The notes under the pieces were generated by a model. It saw nothing but the letters and a program-made list of their open reading frames with translations, had not been told where the DNA came from and made no database searches. Source: Maribacter sp. (lineage in GTDB: Bacteria > Bacteroidota > Bacteroidia > Flavobacteriales > Flavobacteriaceae). Taken from it: a stretch of DNA of 64,000 bases. The DNA lies in assembly GCA_020629415.1 (NCBI GenBank), contig JAHDDL010000002.1, positions 120,792-184,791 on the forward strand, written 5' to 3'. Positions 9,135 through 18,598 of this stretch are shown here, in pieces; position 1 is the first letter of the stretch; each line of letters begins with the position of its first letter. The position numbers and the translations under genes are program-made.

Positions 9135-12100
9135 CTATTTACTATAATGAACTTTATATCTCCAAAAGCTTATTCCGCCCAGCACTAAAACTCCTGCAAC
9201 TAAATAATATATGAATGTTGGCGTAATAACCTGTGCACCACTAGCGTAACTATGAAGTCCCACTAAATAAAAGTTAACTCCAAAATAAGTCATCATAATA
9301 CTACCAAAGGCAACCACACTCATAAAATTAAAAGTCCATTTACCCCTTAGACCTGGCACCAATCTGGTATGTATTACAAAAGCATATATCATAATTGAAA
9401 TTAAGGCCCAAGTTTCTTTTGGATCCCAACCCCAATAACGCCCCCAACTTTCATTGGCCCATTGACCACCTAGAAAGTTACCAATGGTTAGCATAACCAG
9501 CCCTGTAGTCAATGCCAATTCGTTAATTATGGTCAATTCCTTAATATTGATTGTCATTCTAGCTTTATTTTTATTGGTCGTCAGTATCATCAAAATCAAT
9601 GAAACCAAACCTAGGATCATGCCTACGGTCAATGGTCCATAACTACCTACAATAACGGCAACGTGGATCATTAACCAATAACTGTCCAGAACCGGCTGTA
9701 GGTTGGCAATAGATGGATCTATCCAACTTTGATGCGCTATCCACAATAGCATAGAAGTAACAAATGCAGACGCCGCAAATGTCATATCACTTTTACGCCC
9801 TAAGGCCCAACCAATACCCATAGTTGCCCAAGCTACATATAGAATACTTTCATAGGCGTTACTCCAAGGTGCGTGACCAGAAATATACCAACGCATGACA
9901 AGACCTGCAGTATGCCATAAAAATAGCAGCATAATTGTTCCTTTAAAGAAATATATTGCCACCCGCCATACAGAACGATCTTTGAAAATTTGGAATATTA
10001 ACGTGAAGAACATCAACAAACCAACAAGCGCATAAAAACGATACAACCTATTGAAAATGTTCAATTTATTATAGATCACTTCAAGATCAACTTTCTGTTG
10101 CGATGGTAAAACTTCACTACCATGATTAATTTGATTTTGATGAAAAGCAGCCAACAACTTATCTGCAGCGGTATAGTCTCCGCTTTGTTGCGCCTTCCCT
10201 AGTGTCATTAAATAATAAGGCATCGCATTTTTTACAAAATTAGAATATAGCGAATCTCTTATTTCGTACTGACCTCCTCTATATTCTACTGCTGATATCC
10301 ATTTGTTATTTTCATCATCCAATAGCGGAAATATCTTAACAATGTCCTGTCCTAAAGCCTGATTCAGTAAACTCAAACGAATATTGGCATCTTTAAAATC
10401 TTGTTGAAATTTATTCGGATTATTGGTAGCTGTAGCTTCTCTTAAAAAAGGTTCTAATTTGTACTGTCCTTTTTTATCAAAGAAATCAGTTGCCTTAACG
10501 TATTGCTGACCAGAAGGTATACCTATAATTTTTCTAATACTATCATTTTGTGATTTCTTATCCAAGGCAATAAATTCGGTATTGTACCAAACCGCCGGAT
10601 TCATCATCATTGATAACAATATTTGATCAGAGGTATATCCTAAATAAGAATCTTTTAGGCTCAGTTTACGAAGAAGTTCAGATGAAAATGTATTAATTGG
10701 CTTCATACGCCCACCTTCATCCTGTATCACTAACTTGCCAAACTTATCTGCATGCTCCTTACTGACCATGCTAACTTCTAGCAAAGAATCTATCTGTGCT
10801 TTAGAAGGTGCTTCTTGATGACCTTCTTCTGGTGAATGCTGGTCTTGCGCAAAAGACGAAAATGAGAATGCCATTAAAACGGCTATAACCCCAAACATTT
10901 TTTTCTTCTTTACTTTTAGTTTATCCAAAGAATCCGCCAAATCTTTAAAGCGTGTTTTTCCAAAAAACATTATGCCCATTAAACCAATATACAAAAGAAA
11001 ATAACCAATATAGGTGATCCAGGTTCCCCAAAAATCATGATTTACGGACAACGTTGTCCCTTTTTCATCTGGATCAAAGCTCGATTGAAAAAAGCGATAT
11101 CCCTGATGGTCCAAAACATGGTTCATAAAAATGTCATAATCAAAAGGACGCTCATCTTCAACAGTTACCTTACTCATGTATGATGAATACCCTTTCTCCG
11201 TTCCAGGATATTTTTCGGCAATAAAATCGTTCAATTTAATACCAAAAGGCAATTCATGAACTTTTGAGCCATAACGAATAGAAAAATTGAGGCCGCCAAC
11301 GTTTACTTTTTCACTAAAATCAGAAGGTCCTTTGTTACCTAATAACTTTATCTGCTTTGTTTCACCATTGGCGGTAACATCAAAAACAATGGCATCTTGA
11401 TCTATTTTCGTTTTCTCCGCATCCGGTATTTCCACAATACCATAAGAGCCTTGTGTTACAGAATCTGGAATTACAAACTGCATACCGGCAGTATTGTAAA
11501 GAGAACGAAGTTGTAAAGGTTGCAAACTATCTTTCACCAAAAGTCCCTGAAATTGATCCGCCATACGCATAAAGTTACCATCAAAAGGTGCATAGATTTG
11601 GTAAACGGAATCTTTAGTCATTATATTGATGGCTCCGTCTGTTTTATTGTTCAATGCAAAAAGCACGTTATGTATACTAGCCACCTTACCATCTTCCAGA
11701 TAATGATCATGACGCTCGCCATCACCAGCTTCAACGATTTTTAAAAATTTTGTCCCATTGGCATCTGGCAAAAGTCCTTGTTTTGCACCCTTAATAAATT
11801 CAACATAAGATATTTCAAAGTTTTCACCATTGAAATCGGTTTTCCAAGGAAGGTTAGATTTTATAGCTTCGGGAGTAACGATCAAATCATCTTCTAAAAT
11901 CTTTCTTCTAGCTTCACCATCTATTTCGCCATCTACATAAACGGTCAAATACGTTTTATCGGAATAAAATACGTTTTCAGTCTTACCTTCACGAATGGGC
12001 ATCATCCCTTCAAAACTGATGTAACGTGTAACGAATGCTCCTACAATAATCAATACCCAAGATAAATGCAGGACCAATACCGGCCATTTTTCCAACCTTA

Positions 12101-12314
12101 ATAGACGATACCTAGAAATATTCCCTAAAAAATTAATTACAAAAAATACCATGATTACTTCAAACCACCAGGCGTTATAAATCCAAATTCGTGCTGTTTC
12201 CGTACTGTACCAGCTTTCAATAAAGGTACCGAAGGCCATTGCAGTGGCGAATACGATAAATAAGATGGACATTAAACGTGTAGAAAAGAATATTTTTTTG
12301 AACATTTCCGTCAT
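9135..12314 (-). CDS. Fused ResB-CcsA cytochrome c biogenesis protein
   Basis: About 1059 residues from ATG 12314. A longer TTG start at 12344 is unlikely because it overlaps a TATTTTTG -7-like element (minus strand, 12349-12342). The N-terminal half is ResB-like: membrane helices at the N-terminus, then a large extracytoplasmic domain and another helix. The middle has a second soluble region, and the C-terminal third is CcsA with many helices. It carries the haem-handling WWD-type motif (ESWGRYWGWDPKETWALI) and conserved histidines (LFLWHTAGL, MIHVAVIVG, FVIHTRL). System II synthases carry haem across the membrane and attach it to CXXCH apocytochromes. The ResB-CcsA fusion with this long insert is normal in Bacteroidota. 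Confidence 0.93.
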   Translation of the reverse strand: MTEMFKKIFFSTRLMSILFIVFATAMAFGTFIESWYSTETARIWIYNAWWFEVIMVFFVINFLGNISRYRLLRLEKWPVLVLHLSWVLIIVGAFVTRYISFEGMMPIREGKTENVFYSDKTYLTVYVDGEIDGEARRKILEDDLIVTPEAIKSNLPWKTDFNGENFEISYVEFIKGAKQGLLPDANGTKFLKIVEAGDGERHDHYLEDGKVASIHNVLFALNNKTDGAINIMTKDSVYQIYAPFDGNFMRMADQFQGLLVKDSLQPLQLRSLYNTAGMQFVIPDSVTQGSYGIVEIPDAEKTKIDQDAIVFDVTANGETKQIKLLGNKGPSDFSEKVNVGGLNFSIRYGSKVHELPFGIKLNDFIAEKYPGTEKGYSSYMSKVTVEDERPFDYDIFMNHVLDHQGYRFFQSSFDPDEKGTTLSVNHDFWGTWITYIGYFLLYIGLMGIMFFGKTRFKDLADSLDKLKVKKKKMFGVIAVLMAFSFSSFAQDQHSPEEGHQEAPSKAQIDSLLEVSMVSKEHADKFGKLVIQDEGGRMKPINTFSSELLRKLSLKDSYLGYTSDQILLSMMMNPAVWYNTEFIALDKKSQNDSIRKIIGIPSGQQYVKATDFFDKKGQYKLEPFLREATATNNPNKFQQDFKDANIRLSLLNQALGQDIVKIFPLLDDENNKWISAVEYRGGQYEIRDSLYSNFVKNAMPYYLMTLGKAQQSGDYTAADKLLAAFHQNQINHGSEVLPSQQKVDLEVIYNKLNIFNRLYRFYALVGLLMFFTLIFQIFKDRSVWRVAIYFFKGTIMLLFLWHTAGLVMRWYISGHAPWSNAYESILYVAWATMGIGWALGRKSDMTFAASAFVTSMLLWIAHQSWIDPSIANLQPVLDSYWLMIHVAVIVGSYGPLTVGMILGLVSLILMILTTNKNKARMTINIKELTIINELALTTGLVMLTIGNFLGGQWANESWGRYWGWDPKETWALISIMIYAFVIHTRLVPGLRGKWTFNFMSVVAFGSIMMTYFGVNFYLVGLHSYASGAQVITPTFIYYLVAGVLVLGGISFWRYKVHYSK

Positions 12315-12453
12315 GGAAGAAAGGAGTTGATTTTCAAGATGCAAAAATAAGGTCTTTTCATCATTTACGAATACCTTTTACACCTTTTAAACTTCATTGA
12401 AACTGTTAATTTTAACACAACAAGACTTCTATAAACTTCGTACTTTTGTTAAC

Positions 12454-13218
12454 ATGATATCAGTAGTGATAGTTGGTACCGGCAATGTAGCCCAGAATCT
12501 ATTTTATGCATTCCAAAAGTCTGCAAATGTAACCGTAAAACAGGTAATTGGCAGAAATAGAGAACATTTAGCATTTGTACGGAACAAAGCGCTCATAAGT
12601 ACAGAATTTACACATGAAATTAACGCAGATGTATATATACTTGCCATATCTGATGATGCTATTGGTAGTGTTGCGGAATACTTTAAGAATATAGACACAC
12701 TCTTGGTACATACCTCTGGTGCAACCCCACTTACAGCTTTAAATTCTGTAAAAAAAATAGGTATATTTTACCCTTTACAAACTTTTACAAAAGGTAAAAT
12801 TATTTCATTTGATGATATTCCTATATGCATAGAAGCAACCGATAAAAAAGATCTAGAGACATTAACAAAACTAGGTAATTTCCTTAGTAACAATGTCGTT
12901 GAAATAGATTCTGAACAACGAAAAACATTACATGTAGCGGCGGTATTCGTTAATAATTTCACCAATTATATGTATACCATTGGGTCTGACATTTGTGCAG
13001 AACATAATATTGATTTCTCCTTATTAAAGCCATTAATAAATGAAACAGCTGCAAAATTACAAACGCTAACGCCTTTACAAGCACAAACGGGACCTGCTAA
13101 ACGCGGAGACCAAAAAACATTACACCATCATTTACAAATTATAAAAGACAAACACCAAAGGGAATTGTATACCCTTTTAAGCAACGCAATAAAAGAAAAA
13201 CATGGAAAAGAGTTATAA
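12454..13218 (+). CDS. Rossmann-like/DUF2520 oxidoreductase-like protein
   Basis: About 254 residues from ATG 12454, where the beta-alpha-beta begins (MISVVIVGTGNVAQNL, with the GxGxxA dinucleotide-binding pattern). A longer TTG-initiated version from 12397 would cross a TACTTTTG -7 element (12441-12448), so it is rejected. The C-terminal half matches the DUF2520 helical dimerisation domain (AAVFVNNFTNYMYTIG; GPAKRGDQKTLHHHL). The fold resembles pyrroline-5-carboxylate reductase-like NADP enzymes, but the substrate is unknown. It is first in a five-gene operon with KdsC-like, Maf, lipoprotein and MscS genes, and overlaps the next gene by 17 bases. Confidence 0.85.
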   Translation: MISVVIVGTGNVAQNLFYAFQKSANVTVKQVIGRNREHLAFVRNKALISTEFTHEINADVYILAISDDAIGSVAEYFKNIDTLLVHTSGATPLTALNSVKKIGIFYPLQTFTKGKIISFDDIPICIEATDKKDLETLTKLGNFLSNNVVEIDSEQRKTLHVAAVFVNNFTNYMYTIGSDICAEHNIDFSLLKPLINETAAKLQTLTPLQAQTGPAKRGDQKTLHHHLQIIKDKHQRELYTLLSNAIKEKHGKEL

Positions 13219-13729
13219 AGAGTATTTAAAAGACATCACCACATTTATTTTTGATGTTGATGGGGTTTTTACAGACGGAAGTCTTTTAGTTACCAGCGAA
13301 GGAGAATTGTTACGCAAAATGAACGTTAAGGACGGTTATGCCTTAAAAGTTGCCCTAAAAAAAGGATATAATGTATGCATTATAACAGGAGGAACTAATG
13401 AAGGTGTTCGTATTAGGTTAAAAGCCCTTGGCGTTACGGATATATACATGGGTGCACATTACAAGATGGATGCCTTAGAAGAATATATAGGTATTAATCA
13501 TATTGAACCAGAGAACATATTGTATATGGGCGACGACATACCAGATATTCCGCCAATGAAAGCAGTAGCTTTAGCTACATGTCCACAAAACGCAGTAGCC
13601 GAAGTAAAAAGTGTAAGCCAGTACATCTCTCACATTAATGGAGGCAATGGCTGTGTAAGGGACGTTATTGAACAAGTTTTAAAGGTTCGTGGAGATTGGA
13701 CCAGCCACTTTAGTGCCGCAAACGATTAA
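13202..13729 (+). CDS. kdsC: KDO-8-phosphate phosphatase-like HAD hydrolase
   Basis: 175 residues, the compact cap-less size of KdsC. HAD motif I is FDVDGVFTDGSL (Asp18, Asp20), motif II IITGGTNEG, and motif IV MGDDIPDIPPM. The family removes phosphate from KDO-8-P for lipopolysaccharide inner core, acting as a tetramer in the cytoplasm. The gene overlaps DUF2520 and is three bases from Maf; this order is familiar from flavobacterial genomes. A different HAD substrate cannot be excluded from sequence. Confidence 0.88.
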   Translation: MEKSYKEYLKDITTFIFDVDGVFTDGSLLVTSEGELLRKMNVKDGYALKVALKKGYNVCIITGGTNEGVRIRLKALGVTDIYMGAHYKMDALEEYIGINHIEPENILYMGDDIPDIPPMKAVALATCPQNAVAEVKSVSQYISHINGGNGCVRDVIEQVLKVRGDWTSHFSAAND

Positions 13730-13732
13730 CAA

Positions 13733-14329
13733 ATGTTGAAGAACAGATTAGAGGATTACCATTTAATATTAGCATCTGGCTCTCCAAGAAGACATCAATT
13801 CTTTAAGGAAATGGAGCTAGATTTTGAGGTTAGGATTAAATCTGTGGATGAAATCTATCCAGCTGAATTAAAAGGAGCAGAAATATCAGATTACCTGGCA
13901 AAATTAAAGGCAGATGTATTTTTACCCGAATTACAATCAAAAGATATTTTAATTACCTCAGATACGGTAGTTTGGCATAATAACGAATCTTTGGCAAAAG
14001 CAGAAGATAGCGCAGAAGCTGAAGAAATGCTCAAAAAGCTATCGGGAGATTGGCATCAAGTAATTTCATCTGTATGTTTCACCACAACTGAACGACAAAT
14101 TGTACAACATTCAATTACTGAAGTTAAGTTCAAAAGTTTATCAGAAGAAGAAATTCGTCATTATATAAAAGAATATAGACCATATGATAAAGCTGGTGCA
14201 TACGGCATTCAAGAATGGATCGGGCTTATTGGTATAGAAGAAATTAAGGGCTCCTATACCAACGTTGTTGGCTTACCCACACAGCTGGTCTATACAACAT
14301 TGGCCCAATTGGTGACAGAACAATTTTAA
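13733..14329 (+). CDS. Maf family nucleotide pyrophosphatase
   Basis: 198 residues. Maf motifs are intact: ASGSPRRHQFF (14-24, phosphate binding), TSDTVVWHN and the later YDKAGAYGIQEWIGL. Maf proteins hydrolyse dTTP/UTP or modified NTPs to the monophosphate and pyrophosphate, a house-cleaning role; overexpression blocks septation in some bacteria. The gene sits 3 bases after the KdsC-like gene and 13 bases before a lipoprotein, so it is co-transcribed. Confidence 0.92.
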   Translation: MLKNRLEDYHLILASGSPRRHQFFKEMELDFEVRIKSVDEIYPAELKGAEISDYLAKLKADVFLPELQSKDILITSDTVVWHNNESLAKAEDSAEAEEMLKKLSGDWHQVISSVCFTTTERQIVQHSITEVKFKSLSEEEIRHYIKEYRPYDKAGAYGIQEWIGLIGIEEIKGSYTNVVGLPTQLVYTTLAQLVTEQF

Positions 14330-14342
14330 AACCCATTGAAGT

Positions 14343-15290
14343 ATGAAACTATTAAGATTAAATACGGCATTTTACAGCATTTTATCACTAGTTCTATTAG
14401 TAACCAGCTGCAAGGATAAACCCGATACCAATAGTAACGTTTTGGCAATGGCCAACATGGACACTGCGGCAATAATCCCAAAAAAACAGCTTTCCCAAGA
14501 ATTTAAAGATTATTGGTATAATGGTACCGCAGAAATCACCTCATATAAACTAGAACAAGCTAGATATGGTGAAATGAGAGAAGGTACAGCTGTGATGATC
14601 TATGTTACCGAACCTTTTTTGCCAGATGCACAGGTAAAAGCTGATAATAACAACAAAAGTAATATTCCTGTTTTAAAACTTAATTCTACTAAAAACTATA
14701 TCACAGGCATTTACCCCTACTCTATAATGACAAGCAGTTTTTATCCAGTACATGATAATCAACATGCTCTTAAATTATCTTTTTCATCTCAAGAATGGTG
14801 TGGTCATGTTTACGCACAGTTGAACAATAAAGATGATTTTGAAATTATGAGTCATTCTTATTTTGAATCTGAAGGTGACCAACAGTATCATTTAGATAAA
14901 GCGACACTTGAAAACGAGATATGGAACAAAGTCAGGATCAACCCTTCTGATCTACCAATTGGGGAAATTTCAATAATACCCTCTTTAGAATTTATACGAC
15001 TTACCCATAAAGAATTTAGGGCGTACAAAGCATTTACCTCGTTATCAACGGTTAACGGCATAAGCACCTATGAAATCACTTATCCAAAATTAGAACGTAC
15101 TTTAAAAATCAATTTTCAAAACGAGTTTCCGTACTTAATAGAAAGTTGGACGGATACTTTTTATGACGGATTTGGAAATAACAAAAAGAAATTAACTTCA
15201 AAAGCAACAAGAATTAACAGGATTACAACACCCTATTGGCAGCAGAAATCGAATAAGGATTTATCTTTGCGTGATAGTTTAGGGTTATAG
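14343..15290 (+). CDS. Conserved lipoprotein of unknown function
   Basis: 315 residues with a clear lipoprotein signal (hydrophobic helix, then LLVTSCKDK; lipidated Cys about 23). I recognise no catalytic motif. The rest is soluble and moderately charged, with aromatic-rich stretches such as SSQEWCGHVYAQLNN. Homologues in flavobacteria are sometimes labelled septum formation inhibitor Maf, which I regard as a label carried over from the neighbouring true Maf gene. Its place between Maf and an MscS-type channel suggests an envelope role, but this is inference. Confidence 0.8.
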   Translation: MKLLRLNTAFYSILSLVLLVTSCKDKPDTNSNVLAMANMDTAAIIPKKQLSQEFKDYWYNGTAEITSYKLEQARYGEMREGTAVMIYVTEPFLPDAQVKADNNNKSNIPVLKLNSTKNYITGIYPYSIMTSSFYPVHDNQHALKLSFSSQEWCGHVYAQLNNKDDFEIMSHSYFESEGDQQYHLDKATLENEIWNKVRINPSDLPIGEISIIPSLEFIRLTHKEFRAYKAFTSLSTVNGISTYEITYPKLERTLKINFQNEFPYLIESWTDTFYDGFGNNKKKLTSKATRINRITTPYWQQKSNKDLSLRDSLGL

Positions 15291-15293
15291 CAT

Positions 15294-15872
15294 ATGAAAG
15301 AGTTTATTAATGAACATTACAATGAGCTGATATATAGTCTCATTATCCTATTGGTTATCTTGGTCTTAAAATTCCTGTTTACGACCGCGGTTAAAAAAGT
15401 CAGTAAAATCAGTGATTTTAACCCTGTTCGAACCAATTTGATCATTAAGTTCATAAACATTGCACTAACCATTATAGCAATAGTAGCATTAACATTGGTC
15501 TGGAGTGTAAATTATCAAGACCTGGGTGTTATGTTATCGTCTGTATTTGCTGTAATTGGTGTGGCACTTTTTGCGCAATGGTCAATTTTAAGCAATATAA
15601 CCGCGGGTGTTATTTTATTCTTTTCATTTCCATTTAAAATAGGTAACACTATTCGTATTTTAGATAAAGAATTACTTGACCCCAACAATACAGATTTAGA
15701 TCAATTTGTTATAGAGGACATTAGAGCATTTCACTTACACCTAAGAAGAAGCAATGGTGAAATTTTAACATACCCTAATAACCTTGTACTTCAAAAAGGT
15801 GTAATTCTTATTTCTACCTATCAACAGGGAGAATTTTTGAATATGGAAGAAGAGGAAGAGCAGATCATATGA
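15294..15872 (+). CDS. Small MscS-type mechanosensitive channel family protein
   Basis: 192 residues with three predicted membrane helices (about 10-30, 50-70, 78-105) followed by the MscS beta domain. The pore-helix signature is FAVIGVALFAQWSILSN and the beta domain reads FKIGNTIRIL. Unlike canonical 280-residue MscS, the C-terminal alpha-beta domain is missing and the chain ends in an acidic tail (EEEEEQ). This short form is common in flavobacteria. It starts three bases after the lipoprotein stop and closes the operon. Confidence 0.85.
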   Translation: MKEFINEHYNELIYSLIILLVILVLKFLFTTAVKKVSKISDFNPVRTNLIIKFINIALTIIAIVALTLVWSVNYQDLGVMLSSVFAVIGVALFAQWSILSNITAGVILFFSFPFKIGNTIRILDKELLDPNNTDLDQFVIEDIRAFHLHLRRSNGEILTYPNNLVLQKGVILISTYQQGEFLNMEEEEEQII

Positions 15873-15899
15873 TTTTGTTAAAGAAGTTGTAAAAACAAG

Positions 15900-15929
15900 T
15901 TTGCATAGCTGGTAATCTTGTTATATTTG
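15900..15929 (+). promoter_or_regulatory. Promoter of the PIG-L / symporter / galK operon
   Basis: TTTG (15900-15903), an 18-base spacer and TATATTTG (15922-15929) match the Bacteroidota consensus. The PIG-L ATG is 26 bases downstream, leaving a short leader with no Shine-Dalgarno. Confidence 0.65.
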
Positions 15930-15955
15930 AAACTACTACCAAAAACCAACTTGAA

Positions 15956-18487
15956 ATGCGATATATATTAGGTTTTTTAACCTGTAGTCTTTTTATACTT
16001 AACACCCTCCAAGCCCAAAGCAATAAAAATAGTTCTACAACTGACATTTACCATTCTATTGAAAAATTAAATTTCTTGGGCACGGCACTTTATATTGCAG
16101 CTCACCCAGATGATGAAAACACCCGTTTAATTGCATATTTAGCTAATAATGTAAAGGCTAGAACCGCTTACCTTTCTTTAACCAGAGGTGATGGGGGCCA
16201 AAATTTAATTGGACCTGAATTACGTGAACTGTTAGGAGTATTAAGAACCCAAGAATTATTGGCGGCAAGAAGTGTTGATGGTGGCGAGCAGTTTTTTAGT
16301 CGTGCAAATGACTTCGGGTATTCCAAACAGCCTATTGAAACTCTTAAAATTTGGGACAAGGAAGCCATTCTTGGCGATGTCGTAAGGACCATACGCAAGT
16401 TTAAACCAGACGTCATCATTAATAGATTTGACCACAGAACCCCTGGTACCACACATGGGCATCATACTTCGTCTGCCATGCTGAGTTATGAAGCCTTTGA
16501 TCTTGCCAATAATCCAAATGCATATGCCCAGCAATTATCTTCAACAAGTACCTGGCAACCAAAAAGATTATTCTTTAATACTTCTTGGTGGTTCTACGGT
16601 AGCCAAGAAAAATTTAAAGCGGCGGACAAAACGAATCTGCTTCATATGGATGTAGGCACCTACTATCCTATTCTAGGTAAGTCTAATAATGAAATTTCCT
16701 CATTGGCCAGCAGCCAACATTTGTGCCAAGGATTTGGAAGGTTAAGCTCAAGAGGCTCTGAAGATGAATATATAGAATTATTAAAGGGCGATTTGCCAAA
16801 AGACAAAACCAATCTTTTTGATGGTATTGATACAACATGGTCTAGAATTGAAGGCGGTAAAGAAATTGGGGATATCCTATATGCTATAGAAGAAAACTTC
16901 AATTTTAAGGATCCTACGGTACACTTGCCCAATTTACTTAAAGCCTATCAATTACTACAGAATATTTCAAACGAGCATTGGAAGGAATTGAAAATTGCCG
17001 AATTAACAGACATTATTTCCGCGATATCAGGATTTCACTTAGAGGCTTATACCAAAACGGGCTACACCAATCCTGGAGAGCAAGTTACCGTAGAAATACA
17101 GGCACTTAATAGAAGTAACATTAACGTTGAGCTAAAATCCGTTCTAATAAACAAGCAGAGCACCAACATTGAAAGTATAGCTTTGAACAATAATGAAATG
17201 TTCTCTAAAGAAATTGATTTTTTCGTTCCGGACTCCACAAATTTTACGAGTCCTTATTGGTTAATGGAAAAAGGAACATTGGGCACCTATACCGTAGAGA
17301 ATACTAATTTAATAGGGAAACCAGAAACCCCCAGGGCGTTCAACGCAATATTTAATTTGATTATAAACGGAGTAGCATTTCCTGTTTCAAAACCTGTTGT
17401 ATATAAGTATGCAAAACCCGATAAAGGTGAGATTTATCAGCCGTTTGAAGTCATCCCAGAAGCAACTGCAAGTTTTGCAGACAAAGTCTTAATATTTGCA
17501 AATGAATCTCAAAAGAGAATACCAGTTACCATTAAAGCTCATAAGGACAATGTTTCAGGAACCGTAGAATTAAAATATGGTACAGGTTGGCAAGTAGACC
17601 AAACATCGCAAACGTTCTCTATCGCTAAAAAAGGTGACGAACAAACGGTTAACTTTATTCTAAGTCCGCCTGCTACAGAAAATGAAAGTTACATCTCCCC
17701 TATCATTAAATTGAACGGGAAAGAGATAAGCAAAGAACTTATAACGATAGCGTACGATCACGTGCCAACACAAACCGTATTGTTACCTGCAGAAGCTAAG
17801 GTAGTACGATTAAATATAGAAAAAGCAGGAGAAAATATTGGCTACATTATGGGTGCAGGGGATGCCGTACCTACTAGTTTAGAGCAAATAGGTTATAACG
17901 TTCAATTAATAGACCCTGCGACAATTACAAGAGAATCTTTACAAAAGTACGATGCAATCGTTTTAGGTATACGCGCCTATAACGTAGTTGAGGAACTTAA
18001 ATTTAAGCAAAAATTTATCCTAGATTATGTAAAAAACGGTGGTAATGTAGTCGTACAATATAATACGGCAAGTAGATGGGGCGCTCAATTTGAAAATATA
18101 GCGCCATATGAGTTAGAAATATCCAGGGACCGTGTTACCGATGAAAACTCTGATGTAAAAATTATTTCAAGGGATAATTCACTCGTACAATTTCCAAATG
18201 AAATTAAGGAGAGTGATTTTAACGGCTGGGTTCAGGAACGCGGTTTGTATTTTCCCAATAAATGGAGCGAAGAATTCACCCCTATTTTAGAAATGCAGGA
18301 TGAAGGAGAAGAATCCACAAAAGGTAGTCTTTTAATTGCCCCGTATGGAAAGGGAAACTATATTTATACCGGACTCAGCTTTTTTAGGGAATTGCCAGCA
18401 GGTGTTCCAGGAGCATATAAGCTATTCTCCAATATGTTATCCGTAGGAAAAGATAAAGTTGAAACGAAAGCCAAAATTAAAGGATGA
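15956..18487 (+). CDS. Secreted PIG-L family deacetylase, multidomain
   Basis: 843 residues. Signal peptide 1-21 (ending LQAQS), then an LmbE/PIG-L domain with zinc motif AAHPDDENTRL (His50, Asp52, Asp53) and HRTPGTTHGHHTSSA. It continues through beta-rich (Ig-like) regions (about 350-610) to a C-terminal class-I-glutamine-amidotransferase-like fold (about 620-830). PIG-L enzymes remove N-acetyl groups from GlcNAc-containing substrates. With a signal peptide this one acts outside the inner membrane, unlike the cytoplasmic BshB1 in the same window. Its stop overlaps the start of a 37-residue membrane protein (ATGA) that leads into the SSS symporter and galK, suggesting it trims a sugar-containing substrate before uptake. 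Confidence 0.88.
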   Translation: MRYILGFLTCSLFILNTLQAQSNKNSSTTDIYHSIEKLNFLGTALYIAAHPDDENTRLIAYLANNVKARTAYLSLTRGDGGQNLIGPELRELLGVLRTQELLAARSVDGGEQFFSRANDFGYSKQPIETLKIWDKEAILGDVVRTIRKFKPDVIINRFDHRTPGTTHGHHTSSAMLSYEAFDLANNPNAYAQQLSSTSTWQPKRLFFNTSWWFYGSQEKFKAADKTNLLHMDVGTYYPILGKSNNEISSLASSQHLCQGFGRLSSRGSEDEYIELLKGDLPKDKTNLFDGIDTTWSRIEGGKEIGDILYAIEENFNFKDPTVHLPNLLKAYQLLQNISNEHWKELKIAELTDIISAISGFHLEAYTKTGYTNPGEQVTVEIQALNRSNINVELKSVLINKQSTNIESIALNNNEMFSKEIDFFVPDSTNFTSPYWLMEKGTLGTYTVENTNLIGKPETPRAFNAIFNLIINGVAFPVSKPVVYKYAKPDKGEIYQPFEVIPEATASFADKVLIFANESQKRIPVTIKAHKDNVSGTVELKYGTGWQVDQTSQTFSIAKKGDEQTVNFILSPPATENESYISPIIKLNGKEISKELITIAYDHVPTQTVLLPAEAKVVRLNIEKAGENIGYIMGAGDAVPTSLEQIGYNVQLIDPATITRESLQKYDAIVLGIRAYNVVEELKFKQKFILDYVKNGGNVVVQYNTASRWGAQFENIAPYELEISRDRVTDENSDVKIISRDNSLVQFPNEIKESDFNGWVQERGLYFPNKWSEEFTPILEMQDEGEESTKGSLLIAPYGKGNYIYTGLSFFRELPAGVPGAYKLFSNMLSVGKDKVETKAKIKG

Positions 18488-18597
18488 GTAAAAATCGGGA
18501 TGAAAATAGAACTTGGAAAAAAGAGTATAGCATAGTTTTATTGCTTAATCTCATATATGTTCTAGTCTTCTATTACGTAATGACTTCATTTAATTAA
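18484..18597 (+). CDS. 37-residue single-transmembrane protein ahead of SSS symporter
   Basis: An ATG overlaps the PIG-L stop (ATGA, 18484-18487) and the stop TAA ends one base before the symporter ATG. The peptide has a charged head (MSKNRDENRTWKKEY) and one hydrophobic helix of about 20 residues (positions 16-34). The tight coupling on both sides, with an overlap and a one-base gap, argues that it is translated. The position and layout recall the small partner subunits DUF997 and DUF4212 that precede other SSS transporters, but this peptide is much shorter and I claim no homology. Likely role, by inference: assembly or regulation of the symporter. Confidence 0.65.
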   Translation: MSKNRDENRTWKKEYSIVLLLNLIYVLVFYYVMTSFN

Positions 18598-18598
18598 C

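Noticed and set aside
11520..11744. Plus-strand ORF inside the ResB-CcsA gene
   Set aside because: Fully antisense to a conserved coding region.
12315..12344. TTG start for the ResB-CcsA fusion
   Set aside because: It overlaps a TATTTTTG promoter-like element; the ATG at 12314 gives the normal N-terminus.
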